Positions 10,869 through 21,335 of a stretch of 64,000 nucleotides of DNA are shown here, one piece after another. Origin of the DNA: Casuarina equisetifolia (taxonomy: Eukaryota > Streptophyta > Magnoliopsida > Fagales > Casuarinaceae). The notes beneath the pieces are model-generated. The model saw nothing but the letters and a program-made list of their open reading frames with translations. It did not search any database and was not told the origin of the DNA. A program made the translations under genes and the position numbers. The stretch lies in assembly GCA_028551475.1 (NCBI GenBank), contig CM052359.1, forward strand, positions 13,889,583 through 13,953,582, in the 5' to 3' direction. Numbering within the stretch: the stretch's first letter is position 1; each line of letters begins with the position of its first letter.

Positions 10869-11629
10869 CAACGGTGGTATAAACCATTCGGATCTCTTAT
10901 CATCTCAACTACCTATTGCCTAAGAGGGGTGAGAATTTCCGTTGTTTGTGATGGGGAGCAAATTATGAAAGGGGTGGTACAGAAGCCAACAACAAAGATG
11001 GAATACTCAAGTCCATTACAATGGAGAAAAAAAGGGAAGGTGGTCCATCACAGTGTAGAAGCAAGCTCCGTATGAGATGTGAACTCTCAAAGTCCTCAAG
11101 CACTATTATCTATGCTTTTGTTTGGTCGGAAAGTTCCTATTCTTCATGTGAACAGTGCTGATAGTGAATTAGGCGGCGGGGTTTGTCAAAGAATAAGTTT
11201 GTTAGAAGAAGGTAATGATGGGGTTTTCTATGCCTTAGACTAATAATATCTTAGACTTTTGCCATCTGTCTGGTGTGGGACTTAAGGTACCAAAACTTGT
11301 TGTAAGTGTGCGGTCGATTTTCTCTTGTGGAGATTTTGTTTTTCTTGGCTGCTCTTGTGGAAGGTTAGGAGGAAGAAGGCAACCTTCTTCATAGATGCAA
11401 CAATTCTCGTTGTGGAAGCAGAGGCTATTTAGCACTTATGCTTTCCTAGAATCTAATTCACACTCCCATCACTCGGCAATAACACAAGTATAGGGAAATT
11501 CAAACCTTGTAATAGGTGTGAGTAGACCGGGGTGACTAATGGAGGAGTTGAAGAATATAATGAAGCTTCAATGTTTTTGGGAAATCCTAAGGTCCACTAG
11601 GCCTAATAAAGGTAAGCTTTCCAGCCTTG
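10869..11629 (+). other. Element P interior, unassigned
   Basis: This stretch runs between the PPR fragment and the copia insertion. It has no ORF above 70 codons that resembles a known protein. It could be intron or UTR of captured genes, or decayed element sequence. The copia target duplication AAATT occupies 11630-11634. Confidence 0.35.
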
Positions 11630-11634
11630 AAATT

Positions 11635-11879
11635 TGTTGGAGATACTTCCATATATGATTGACATATTTTCCTCTTATGGTCATAGATTCTTCCCATATG
11701 TCTTGGGTTTATTTTAGGATATTTCCTTTGTATAGAGCAATATTATATTGCATTATATATTTGTATATTTCCCATGTTTAACTTGGTCCTTAGGTTATAA
11801 ATGGACTTGTCCTATACATGTTTATGTAAGTAAGAAATACAGATTTTGCAAATATTGGCTTGCTTCTTCCTTTGTGACA
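11635..11879 (+). mobile_element. Copia 5' LTR
   Basis: It is bounded by TG...CA, is 245 bp long and pairs with 18422-18666. It contains a TATA-type box, TATAAAT, at 11796-11802. Confidence 0.95.
11796..11802 (+). promoter_or_regulatory. TATA-type box of the copia LTR promoter
   Basis: TATAAAT lies about 80 bp before the LTR end, a typical U3 position. The 3' LTR keeps the same box near 18583-18589. Confidence 0.55.
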
Positions 11880-11893
11880 TGGTATCACGAGCC
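11880..11893 (+). other. Copia primer-binding site
   Basis: TGGTATCACGAGCC directly follows the LTR and resembles the tRNA-Met PBS with an extra base. Confidence 0.85.
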
Positions 11894-12064
11894 ATTGTCT
11901 ATCTAGTTTTTAGCTTCCACTCCTTTTTTCTTCTCCGGTTTATTTTGCTCTCTTTTCTTTTGCAGTCTCCTACCTACAAGAAAACATTAGCACTCCAACA
12001 CAAGAATTAGTTTTTTTTCATATAATCCAAACCAAACCAAAATTACCTTTTTTCCTTACCTTTC

Positions 12065-14930
12065 ATGGCCAATTCTACTCCCACTTTTGATTTGGATGCT
12101 CCCATTATTGAGGACATCACCTAGTAGCTGGCTTTTCCCAATACACCAAATGTTGTCCCCCAGCAACCAGCTTTGGGCTCACCTGGACAGACTCGGCTTG
12201 CACCAGCCCCTCTTGTTCCAATTCAGCCCTTCCCTTAGTTTCCTCATTCGGGCCCTCCCTCTGGTTGGCTCGTCTTATTGCCACCTTATGGCCCCCCATA
12301 TTTGGCCCAACCTAAGCCCTCTCTCTCAGGGCAGCCTAACCCCACCACTTCAGCCCTCTCCGAGTCTATCCCAATTAGGGAAGGCCCAAGTCCCAGTTGG
12401 TACTACCCTAAAATCCTACCCTTACCTGGCCCACCCCTTTCTAGGTTCGGACTAGCCGTTTCTACTTCGAGTCCGAGTGCCTCAAACTCGGTTTAGCCGG
12501 TTCCCGGGTTGGATACCTACCCTTTTGCCTATTCAAGCCTTTTCCCTAATTTTTTGAGTACTACGAGGTCGGATCCCTACCTAGTCCTCTACCCGAGAAA
12601 TTTTCCCAATTCTGCCTTGATAACTCTATTTTTATATAGTTATTTTACCTATTTTAAGCAATAAATAACTTTATTATTTGTGAGAAAACATTTAACTCCT
12701 CTTTATCTACCTAAATTTATCTTGTTTATGTAGTACAAGGAAGCAAGGAGAGAAGGAATGAACATGGAGAACCTGATACTTATTGTATGGCAAAATCATA
12801 ATATCAAGATCAAGAGAGTCAAGATGGGGTTGGGCTTTGGATGATTGTTATTAGATTTTCTATTGTTGTTAGGTTTTCTAAATAAATAGAAAATCAGTCA
12901 TGTTAGGAATTCAAGTCCCAATTAATTTAAGAGTTTAAAATTCAATTGTTTTAGGTCTCTAAAACCCAATTCTACTAGGATAGGAGATAGGTTTAAACCT
13001 AAAACCTATTTAAGAGAAGAGAAGTGGCAAAAGGAGAGGGAGGAGAAATTGAGCACAACTCAAGAAAGAGGCCAAGATCAAGGTTTTCTTGAAGAGAAGA
13101 CAAAAAAGGTGACAGACTTCTTGTTCTTAGATTCAAGATGCCTTCTTTATTTCTTATTACTATTCTTCTTCATTATTTTTTTATGTTTTAGTTTATTTTT
13201 GTTAGAGCTATGATGTAACCTAATTATTATGGTATGAATCTTATGATTATTATGTTTTGCAAGATATTTTGTTTATGTGAAGTTACATATTACTGTGTTT
13301 AATGTTTTTAAGTGATTACCTACCACTTGAATGATATGATTTGCATGTTTGAGACCGACAAGAGATGATATGCAGTTGCTTCTTGTAATGTGTAGTCATA
13401 AATTAAATATGGATAGACATATACCATATTATTTGTGTGGCTTTCGGTGTAAACTGGGAATATTCACAGATCCTAATGCATTTGGTTTGTTTCAATTCAC
13501 ATATAAAGATATAGTGAATTAATGAACTAAATAGGTTTGCTATACCTAGACATAGGATAGTAAATAAATTAAGAAGCTCCGTCATCACATAGATATTATC
13601 CCTTTTGCAAGCATAAATAATCAATATTAATACCTAGTAATTATGGTGAAATCATATACTCTAACATATTTCTTGTATTTAGTTTTCTTAGATTTAGTTA
13701 GTTAATCTATCATCTATCAATTTGATTTGCTAGATAAATTCTAGGAGTTGTTCACCATTAGTAATTAATTAGTTTAGTAATCACTAATATCTGTGGGACG
13801 ATGTCTTTCTCATCATTATATTACTTGTTCAACATGTTCACTTGCATCCCTTCAGCTATAGCTACTCAGAACCCGCGACACCCCTTACACGGCAGCATCC
13901 GACGGACCAGAACTCTGGCTTATCACTTAGCTCCTCATTGGTGCTAATAATTTTTTAGTTTGGGCACGAGAGATCCATCGTGCGATCGTCACGAAGGACA
14001 AAGATGGTTTCCCTAATGGCACCATCCCTGTTCTGACCGACGAGCGCCTCGTGAAACAGTGGCAAAAATGTTCGCAACTCGTTCGCACTTGGCTCAGAAA
14101 TTGCATTGCACCCGATGTCGCTGCCGGTCTGCCGCCTACAGAGGATGCCCATACTCTCTGGGAGAATATCACAGAAATGTACAGCAAAGCTGATCACGTT
14201 AAGTGATTCTAGTTTCACCAGACCCTTGCGAATCTGAAACAAGGCTACCTTTCTGTGGTTGTCTGTTTCTATTGATTCGCCACTGTTTGCAATGAATTGG
14301 ACAGCATCGATGAATGCCTTGAGGGACCGAAAATTGTTTTACGGCAATACCGATCCATCCAAGAGCAAGATCGGATCACCCGATTTCTCCTTATTCTTAA
14401 TGAAACATACTCACCTTTTCATTCGCAGGTACTCACCATGTAACCGATGTCGTCCCTTCACTGTGTCTTCCACCTTGTTGTCCAAGAAGAAAATCACCAG
14501 TTGGCTTCGACAGAATATCTCCGTGTTGGAGTTTTCGTCATTCTCTCAGCCCGCGCAACAGCCTTACAGAAGGTGATCACCGTTCGCTCCTCTGGTGGTG
14601 GTTGGACTGTTCACGCGGCGCAATTAGGTCACTTTACGACTGACCCCTGGCCCTTCACTCCTGGATTGGACGGCCATGATATAGGGATCTGACGGCCTAT
14701 CTTTCTTCTCAGGCACGCCTCCATCCGATGCCTCTCCAACTGCCACGTCAGCACTTGTCATGTGCGCATCCAACGGCTTGCGTTCACACGGGCCTTTAAA
14801 CTGCATGCGTGATCAAAACAGGCCTAAATTGCACCCAAACAGCATCGTTTGTGAATACTGCTGCCATCTAAATCACTTTAAGGCCCAATGTTGGAAATTG
14901 CAGGCAAGCTTGCGAACCGTGACCACTTTG
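12065..14930 (+). pseudogene. Copia gag, split by an LTR-B insertion
   Basis: The gag ATG is at 12065, but codons 20-21 are TAG TAG (12122-12127). A proline/serine-rich stretch follows to about 12617. After the LTR-B copy the reading resumes at 13848, with the gag core at about 13960-14420 (LVKQWQKCSQLVRTWL, then LWENITEMY). Next comes a CCHC zinc knuckle at about 14845-14890, CEYCCHLNHFKAQC, with Cys/His spacing intact. Several frame changes break the middle. Confidence 0.82.
12618..13847 (+). mobile_element. LTR-B copy inserted in copia gag, 3' end trimmed
   Basis: It starts TGATAACTC like the copy at 663 and follows it throughout, without the internal duplication or the LTR-C insertion. 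It stops after TTCACTTGCA, lacking the roughly 18 bases that end the other copies. The flanks TGCCT and TCCCT match at 4 of 5 positions. A small terminal deletion after insertion is the simplest reading. No coding capacity. Confidence 0.8.
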
Positions 14931-15076
14931 ATAAGGCTATTTCCTCCAATCAAGTGTCCACCAACTCAAGTGAAAAAATTGATCAACCTCTCATGGATTT
15001 TCAACTTATGGAAGTTTTTACTTAGTAGGGCATTCTAGACAAACTCACCAATTTCGCAGGTACCTCTTTCTGTCTC

Positions 15077-16310
15077 ATGAGCTCTATTTCTTCAGATGCA
15101 TGGATTATTGATTCAAGCACTAGTGACCACATAATTTGTGATGAAATTTTTTTTTCCAAAATCCATTCCACTCATTCCTCCACCACCGTCCATCTTCCAA
15201 ATGGTAATGTTACCTCAGTAACCAAAATTGGTGAAGTCACCCTCAATTCCCACACTACCTTCCATAATGTCCTTTTTGTCCCTGAATTTAATTTTAATCT
15301 TATTTCTGTTTCCAAAGTTTGTGCTTCCAATAATTATCGCATTATTTGTGATTCTACTTTTTGTTTTTTTCAGGCCCGTTCGATTGGCAAACTGATGGGC
15401 TTGGGTAGAGTTCTTCAAGGCCTTTATTTTTGGATTTCTTTTCCTAAAAATTTTGAATTCCCATCTTGTACTTCCTTATCTCAGGGCCTATTTTGTAATG
15501 CCAATAAAAGTAATAATATTTCTCTTTTCCACCAACGTTTGGGTCCCAATGTTTCTTTTTCACATCCAAAATGCCCTATTTGTCCCCTTGCTAAACAATC
15601 CCGAGTACCATTTCCCCTTAGTTCCTCCTGGGCTCCTTCCATTTTTTCCCTACTTCACCTTGATATTTGGGGTCCCTATCACACCCCTCATCGTGATGGC
15701 TCCCATATTTTTCTTACTGTAGTTGATGATTTTTCTAGGGGCACTTGGGTTTTCCTCATGCAATCCAAATCCCAAGTTTTATCTCATCCCACTCATTTTT
15801 TCTCTCTTATCCAAACACAATTCCATACTTCTGTGCAACGTGTTCGCACCAATAATGCCCAAGATTTCTTTAACCATGCTTGTTCCTCTTTTTTCTCTTC
15901 TCATGGCATCCTTCATGAGAGTTCTTGCACCTACACCCCCTAACAAAATGAGGTTGTTAAGTGCAAACACCGTCACCTCCTTGAAGTTTCCCATGCCCTC
16001 AAACACCAAGCCTTTATTCCTGAACATTTTTAGGGCGATTGTGTGGTCACTGCTGCTTTCTTAATTAATCGCATGCCTTCTAAAGTTTTTGACGAAAAGA
16101 CTCCTTTTGAATTATTGTTTGGAAAGCCCCCTGACATTAGGCATCTTCGTGTTTTTGGCTGCTTATGTTTTGTTATTACTGTTGGCCTTATGACAAGTTG
16201 GGTCCCCGTGCCACTCGTTATGTGTTCATGGGATACCTTCCTTTATAGAAGGGTTATTGGGTTTATGACATCTCCACCGACTGGTTCTTTATTAGTCAAG
16301 ACGTGGTTTT
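15077..16310 (+). pseudogene. Copia protease and integrase, decayed
   Basis: The protease motif appears as DSSTSDHI (about 15110), where the usual catalytic D-S/T-G has lost its glycine. The integrase zinc-finger and core follow: HQRLG, then CPICPLAKQS, HLDIWGPY (about 15651) and VVDDFSR with the first catalytic Asp region. A TAA stop (15941-15943) falls in the TP-Q-N region ahead of the last catalytic Glu. The frame then shifts to 16043-16300 ([29 protein letters not shown]). It cannot integrate. Confidence 0.88.
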
Positions 16311-16720
16311 TCATGAGGATATCTTTCCTTTTCAGTCATTGCCATCCTCTAGCGCCATTCCTCCTGAGCCCTTTATTGGCTTTTGGATTTTCCTGGTTGA
16401 TGATACTAAACCCCCCATTCTATTACTCCTTATGGGGTCCCCTCCCCCGCCCTCACCTCTTCCCACTATGCCCTTTCCTGCACCTCTGGACCCCCCATCC
16501 GTCCTCCCTACATCTACCCCAACCCCTCCATGCGATCCCCTTACCAGCTCTACCTTAGCCCCTCCTATACCCCCTCCATCTCCTTCCCCTACCCTCAACC
16601 CTGATAACTCCCTTGCCATTGTCCCATATACCCCCTCGTCACCAGCTCCTCCCCTTACACCTCCTGCTATGCCTCCCCGGCACTCTAGACATGCTACTCG
16701 GCCTCTTACCTGGACCAAAG
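16310..16720 (+). other. Proline-rich spacer between copia integrase and RT
   Basis: The plus-strand reading is a low-complexity P/S/T-rich linker of the kind often found at this position in copia polyproteins. The glycine-rich 128-codon ORF on the other strand is its shadow. Confidence 0.65.
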
Positions 16721-16899
16721 ATTATATTTGCTCCTTCACCCTTTCCTCGACTTCCCATTACCCTATTTCCTTCTTTGTCAGCTTTGCCGCCTTTCTTCCG
16801 CACATTTTTGCTGTAGTAGTAAGATTTCTAATGAAATGGAGCCCTCCTCGTACCAATAGGCAGCTAAGGATCCTTGATGGCAATAGGCTAAGGTTGATG

Positions 16900-17660
16900 A
16901 GTGACGTGCTCTTGCTGAGAATCAGACTTGGGATCTTGTAGTTCATCCCCCTCATCGGTGACCCATTGGTTGCAAATGGGTTTACAAGATCAAGCACAAA
17001 GCCAATGGTTCTGTTGAACATTACAAAGCTCGGTTAGTGGCAAAGGGCTATACTTAGAAGGAACGCTTCGACTATCACGACGTTTTCTTTCTTGTTGCTA
17101 AAGAGGGCACTGTTTGCTCTTTTCTCGCTGTCACTGCCTTTCCTGATTGGTCTCTTCACCAGATGGATGTCTATAATGCCTTCCTTTATGGTGATTTGAT
17201 TAAGGAGATTTACATGGACCTTCCACCAGGATTACACAGACAGGGAGTCTTTAGTATGTCGTCTTCGTAAATCCCTTTATGGCCTCAAACAAGCCTCTCG
17301 AAAGTGGTACGCCAAGTTTACTGTTGCCCTTCTTTTTGCCAACTTTTGATAGTCTCACCATGATTACGCTCTCTTTATTTGGTGCAAAGGTACTTCATCC
17401 ATTTTCTTTTTGATCTATGTTGATGATATTTTGATTATGGGCAACGATGTTCCCACTGTGGAACGATTCAAGCAATACCTACATTCTACATTCTGCATTA
17501 AAGATCTTGGTGCACCCAAGTACTACCTTGGTATCGAAATTACTCGCTCAGACAAGGGGATATATCTCAATCAATGCAAATTCGTTTTGGAAATCATCTC
17601 AAATGCTAGTCCATCTAAATGTAAGCCTGCAGTTATTCCTTTTGAGTAGAACTTGAATCT
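16900..17660 (+). pseudogene. Copia reverse transcriptase, decayed
   Basis: Recognisable in pieces: the N-terminal HRWVCKWVYK-like region is eroded, then LPPG (about 17221) and [16 protein letters not shown] (about 17263-17310) are visible. YVDDILIMG (about 17416) holds the active-site aspartates and is followed by F-KDLGAPKYYLGIE. Stops include TAG at 17055-17057, 17347-17349 and 17647-17649. The palm itself looks intact but cannot be made as one protein. Confidence 0.88.
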
Positions 17661-17699
17661 CACAACACCTGAATTTGATGTTGGTGTATCTCCCCTCGA

Positions 17700-18342
17700 T
17701 GAAGATCCACCCCTGAAGGATCCTTCCAGCTATTAGAGACTTGTTGAAAAATTCATTTATCTCACAATGACAAGACCTAACATATGCTATGCAATTCAGA
17801 CTCTTAGTCAATTTATGCACAATCTAAAACAGTCTCATATGAATACAACCCTCAAAGTAGTGAAGTACTTAAAGGGTTGTCCAGGTTTGGGAATTCTCTT
17901 ATCGAAGAAATGCAACATGAAGATGACAGCATATTGTGACACTGACTATGCCATTTGCCCGATGAGTTGCAAATTAACAACTGGATTTTGTATCAAGCTT
18001 GGAGACTTTCTATTATCATGGAAGACTAAGAAACAGTCGACTGTCTCGCTATCTTTTGTTGAATCAGAATATCAAGCAATGGCTAAAACAACTTGTGAAG
18101 TTATTTGGTTAAAGGGTTTACTCCGAGATTTAGGAGTTCGAGTGAAAGGACCTACACTTCTATTTTGTGATAATGATGCTACCCTTAAGCTCACCGCGAA
18201 CCTTATTGTTCATGAGAGAACAAAACATATAGAAGTAGACTGCCACTTCACAAAAGACAAAATTGAGAAAGACATTATCAAGACAACGGAAATACGGACC
18301 ACAGAGCAACCTGCTGACATTTTTACCAAGGCCCTCTGTTAG
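17700..18342 (+). pseudogene. Copia RNase H and C-terminus
   Basis: The longest clean frame of the element (17767-18342) starts TRPNICYAIQTLSQF and keeps the RNase H residues in AYCDTDYA, SWKTKKQSTVSLS-ESEY and LFCDNDA. It ends in the conserved ADIFTKAL near 18315-18339. A stop just upstream (17735-17737) separates it from RT. Confidence 0.88.
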
Positions 18343-18411
18343 AGACAACATACATATCTCCTAAACAAGCTAGGTGTGTTTGACGTTTACAAACCACCTA
18401 AACCACCAGCT

Positions 18412-18421
18412 TGAGGGAGAG
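18412..18421 (+). other. Copia polypurine tract
   Basis: TGAGGGAGAG lies directly before the 3' LTR, the expected plus-strand primer site. Confidence 0.8.
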
Positions 18422-18666
18422 TGTTGGAGATACTTCCATATATGATTGATATATTTTCCTCTTATGGTCGTAGATTCTTCCCATATGTCTTGGGTTTATT
18501 TTAGGATATTTCCTATGTATAGAGCAATATTATATTGCATTATATGTCTATATATTTTCCATGTTTAACTTGGTCCTTAGGTTATAAATGGACCTATCTT
18601 GTACATGTTTATGTAAGTAAGAAATACAGATTTCCCAAATATTGGCTTTCTTCTTCCTTTGTGACA
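18422..18666 (+). mobile_element. Copia 3' LTR
   Basis: This 245-bp partner of 11635-11879 ends TTTGTGACA and is followed by the AAATT duplication. The reading frame of the downstream chimeric ORF is open back into the last 25 bases of this LTR. Confidence 0.95.
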
Positions 18667-18671
18667 AAATT

Positions 18672-18872
18672 CATTCTTTTCATAATACTGAAGTTTACGG
18701 GTGGATATTAAAAAAGGGAATTTATTGGAGCATATTAGTGGAAAATTCTATTCTAATCTTTAATGAGAATTGTGGGACCTTCGACTGGGTTGAGGAGGTG
18801 ATTGAATTAATGGCTGAACTGGACATTTCGTTTTGGAACTCGATGATAAATGTTGATATGTTTGTGGGAGAC
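18672..18872 (+). pseudogene. Second captured PPR-like fragment in element P
   Basis: The frame reads TEVYGWILKKGIY, LVENS, CGTFDWVEEVIELM and DISFWNSMIN, the wording of one to two PLS-type PPR repeats. It may belong to the same source gene as 10100-10868 but is not contiguous with it. It is open into the Ca2+-ATPase-like part that follows. Confidence 0.65.
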
Positions 18873-19457
18873 ACTTCCCATACCATAGTTGGATTGGGAA
18901 TTTTTGGGATTAAAGAGGAAAGGAGAGAACCCACGCTTAAAGAGCCTCTCTTAAATGATTTTCATGGTTCCGAAGGCTATGTAGTTCATATTGCAATCCT
19001 CCCGTTTCTCATTGCATTGGCAAGAATAAAAAGGGTTAAAGTAAAGAGGGAAGTCTTTGTAGACAGGACTTTTACTATCCTTGGAGTATGTGCATTCATG
19101 TCTTTGATTATTGGCATTGCCGTGAAAGAAAGGCCAAAAGGAACCAATGGTGGCATTGGAATTGTCGCAAAAATATGTGCTTATCGTCAATGTTTGAAGC
19201 TCACGGAATTGAGAAAGGAGGAGATTGATATCCAGGTTACAAAGAGGGCGTACAAGCAGAAAATATCAGTATATGATTTACTTCATGGTGATATTCTCTT
19301 GGCAGAGCATAAGGTTGACGAAGCATTGGGGACTTTGGATGTGAAAAGAGTTTATAGCTTGCTAAGTCCATATTGTCTCAAGCATTGCTCCGATGATGTG
19401 GTTCACTGTTACAGCATGAAGTTTGCTACCAGGCAAAGCAAGGCCATCATGACTTAG
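18810..19457 (+). CDS. Chimeric ORF: PPR tail plus Ca2+-ATPase (ACA-like) fragment
   Basis: The first in-frame ATG is at 18810 and the stop is TAG at 19455-19457, giving 215 codons; the frame is open upstream from about 18642. After the PPR-like start there are about 60 unassigned residues. About 19045-19300 then resembles plant auto-inhibited Ca2+-ATPases (ACA): TILGVCAFMSLIIGIAV and PKG...GGIGIV match a membrane segment and loop, and QVTKRAYKQKISVYDLLHGDI matches the start of the actuator domain. The family is about 1,000 residues long; the phosphorylation site, ATP-binding domain and most helices are absent. Calcium transport is not possible. Whether it is translated is unknown. Confidence 0.5.
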   Translation: MAELDISFWNSMINVDMFVGDTSHTIVGLGIFGIKEERREPTLKEPLLNDFHGSEGYVVHIAILPFLIALARIKRVKVKREVFVDRTFTILGVCAFMSLIIGIAVKERPKGTNGGIGIVAKICAYRQCLKLTELRKEEIDIQVTKRAYKQKISVYDLLHGDILLAEHKVDEALGTLDVKRVYSLLSPYCLKHCSDDVVHCYSMKFATRQSKAIMT

Positions 19458-19582
19458 GATAGCTGAAGAATAAATAGTCTCTAGTCATAAGCCAGTAAAT
19501 ATATGTCTTGTGTATTTTGTTGTTCAGTTTACTTTGTGTTCTATTATTTTGTGTTTAAACCTTGAGGATAAGGTTTGTTTAA

Positions 19583-19594
19583 TAGGGGATGAAA
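19583..19594 (+). other. Element P purine-rich tract
   Basis: TAGGGGATGAAA directly precedes the 3' LTR and is an imperfect polypurine tract. Confidence 0.6.
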
Positions 19595-19898
19595 TGTTAC
19601 AGGTCTAAAGTCTAGGCCCTAAAGTGGTCAAGCCTAAGTTAGTATTAAAGCCCAAGTCCATATCAGAAATGTTATAAGTGGAGAATGATGTAATTGTAAG
19701 GTAGCTTTGGTTAATGAAAAACTTGGAAGTTCCTTCCGTGAAGGTGATGTCTCCCTTCAGTGAGGCCAGAGGTGCCGTGTCTCCCTCTAATGAGACCGGA
19801 GGTGTTGGTCTCCCTCTGATGAGGCCAGAATCATGTTGTTCCCAAGGGCCAAATCCAGTATCCGTACCGTCTGTACCGGCTGACCCATATTCGTAACA
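19595..19898 (+). mobile_element. Element P 3' LTR
   Basis: This 304-bp LTR starts TGTTACAGGTC and ends TCGTAACA, pairing with 8570-8878. It is followed by GACTC, the right copy of the target duplication. Confidence 0.88.
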
Positions 19899-20265
19899 GA
19901 CTCCCGGACGGTATTTTGTGCCTGTAAAAAGGAATGCCGGCCAAGAACATCAGGTCCCCGAACGACAGCCCGGCCGTTGGAAGGCCATAGCCAAGGCTCC
20001 AGCCTACATTTTCTTGTATGTAGACTACCTTAGCGTTGGAGAAGAGGGTGCCGCACAAAATGCCGAAGTGCCACCAGCCTACATTTTCCATTATGTTTGG
20101 CTTCGTTCCCCCACTGCCACCAGCAACCAGATATAAAGCACAGTAGAAGATACCCACTTGCGGAGACGAGGCCGGTTTAGTGAAACCATCTTCCTTGACT
20201 CCGTGATCACAAGATGGTGGTCTCAGGGCTGGCAGTGAAACTGCTACGGTTAAGAGGGACATTCC
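19899..20265 (-). pseudogene. NPF pseudogene exon 3, upstream part
   Basis: A CAG acceptor at 20268-20266 precedes the frame GMSLLTVAVSLPALRPPSC. The region continues through QVGIFYCALYLVA, GGTKPNI, GTLFSN, VGWSLGYGLPTAG and PFYRHKIPSGS, covering several membrane segments. Between GGTKPNI and GWWHFG about 20 codons usual in the family (a conserved cytoplasmic stretch) are missing. The frame is otherwise open up to the element P junction. Confidence 0.9.
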
Positions 20266-21335
20266 CTGTTCACAAAGGCAAAAAGCGAATGAGTTGAATA
20301 GCCAGACAAATATTGTAGATTTAAAGGTTGATACGAAAGGTTTAGATTTACACAGATACGTTATGTCAATTAAAAGCTACACATTATAATGTTCTAAGAA
20401 ATATTTTATGCATTTATTTTTAATATTATCAGTCCCTTCATACTTAGTAAAGTAAAACAAAAAATAAAGAACACGTGTAGCAATGGTAAAAGTTATCAGA
20501 ACAAGATGCAAATTAATACACACAAAAAAAGACATGATAATTGAAAATAAAATGAATTGGGTCAAATGATAATGAATATCCAGTAAGGTTTCCTATAAGA
20601 TAAAAAAAAATAAAAAAAAATCAGCGCCTCTTACTTTTCAGGGGGGTTGATTACCATTACTATATTCTTCCATAAAAAATACACCATAACCGATGTCGCA
20701 GATTGGAAACTATATTAAATAGACGGCACCAAGCAATGAGTGCAATCGCAATGCTGAAGTATGGATATGGCTAAATCCAAGAGATGAGACACCAAGTCTA
20801 ACAACCTGCTAAGTTTCTTATCAATCTAAGTTGTTCTTAACCTACTATAGTCTAAAGTTAATTAACAATAATGGCATCCTTCTTTTTCAGCGGAAGTTTG
20901 AACCACTGCTCAAATTTTTTAATAAGACATACAGCCCCCCACCCCTCCCCGGCCCCGCCCCCCAAAAACAAAGAAAGGAAAAGAAGAAGAAGAAGAAAGT
21001 TCAAATCCATGTCTTGGTCTTCTCTTTTCTCTTTTTTATTTTGGTCTTCTCTTCAAAATTAGACAATGATGTACTTCAATATCAACAAGTTTTTACCTAA
21101 TAGCTGAAGTGGTTGTAGTTCCTAGTATGTTTAAGCAATCATGGCAGAGATGAAAATATTTGATGAATTTCAAGTACGTTTGATTGATGGCATGTAAAGT
21201 TGAGATGAAAAAGTTAGCTGTACACTGAGAAGAAAAAGAAAAAAAAATGATGAGATTCATTTACTCCTCTTCTTCAACTATTTACTTGGGAAAAGAAACT
21301 TTACCGCGGTATAAATTCCTGCGGCAAGAAGAAAA
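20266..21335 (-). other. NPF pseudogene intron 2
   Basis: AT-rich sequence between the exon 3 acceptor and the exon 2 remnant. It includes a C-rich patch at 20935-20962. No inserted element was recognised. Confidence 0.55.

Larger units (their letters stand above)
11635..18666 (+). mobile_element. Ty1/copia retrotransposon nested in element P, duplication AAATT
   Basis: Two 245-bp LTRs (11635-11879 and 18422-18666) begin TGTTGGAGATACTTCC and end TTTGTGACA. Perfect AAATT repeats flank the element (11630-11634 and 18667-18671). Domain order is gag, protease, integrase, RT, RNase H, which is the copia order. By eye the LTRs differ at about 14 of 245 positions, so the insertion is not recent. 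In-frame stops in gag, integrase and RT make it inactive. Its gag is split by an LTR-B copy. Confidence 0.95.
8570..19898 (+). mobile_element. Element P: LTR retrotransposon carrying PPR and Ca2+-ATPase gene fragments
   Basis: Two direct repeats of about 305 bp begin TGTTACAGGTCTAAAG and end CGTAACA (8570-8878 and 19595-19898). A PBS follows the first and a purine tract precedes the second. The flanks are GACTT (8565-8569) and GACTC (19899-19903), a 5-bp duplication with one change, and removing the element restores an NPF exon in frame. Leaving out the nested copia, the interior is about 3.7 kb with no recognisable protease, integrase or RT. Instead it carries plus-strand pieces of a PPR gene and of a P-type Ca2+-ATPase. 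It is therefore a non-autonomous element that captured host sequence. Confidence 0.85.

Noticed and set aside
12613..13851. Perfect target duplication for the LTR-B copy in copia gag
   Set aside because: TGCCT and TCCCT differ by one base and the LTR end is missing, so the duplication is not secure.
16332..16718. 128-codon glycine/valine-rich ORF on the minus strand
   Set aside because: It is the complement of the proline-rich copia linker; low complexity and no independent support.
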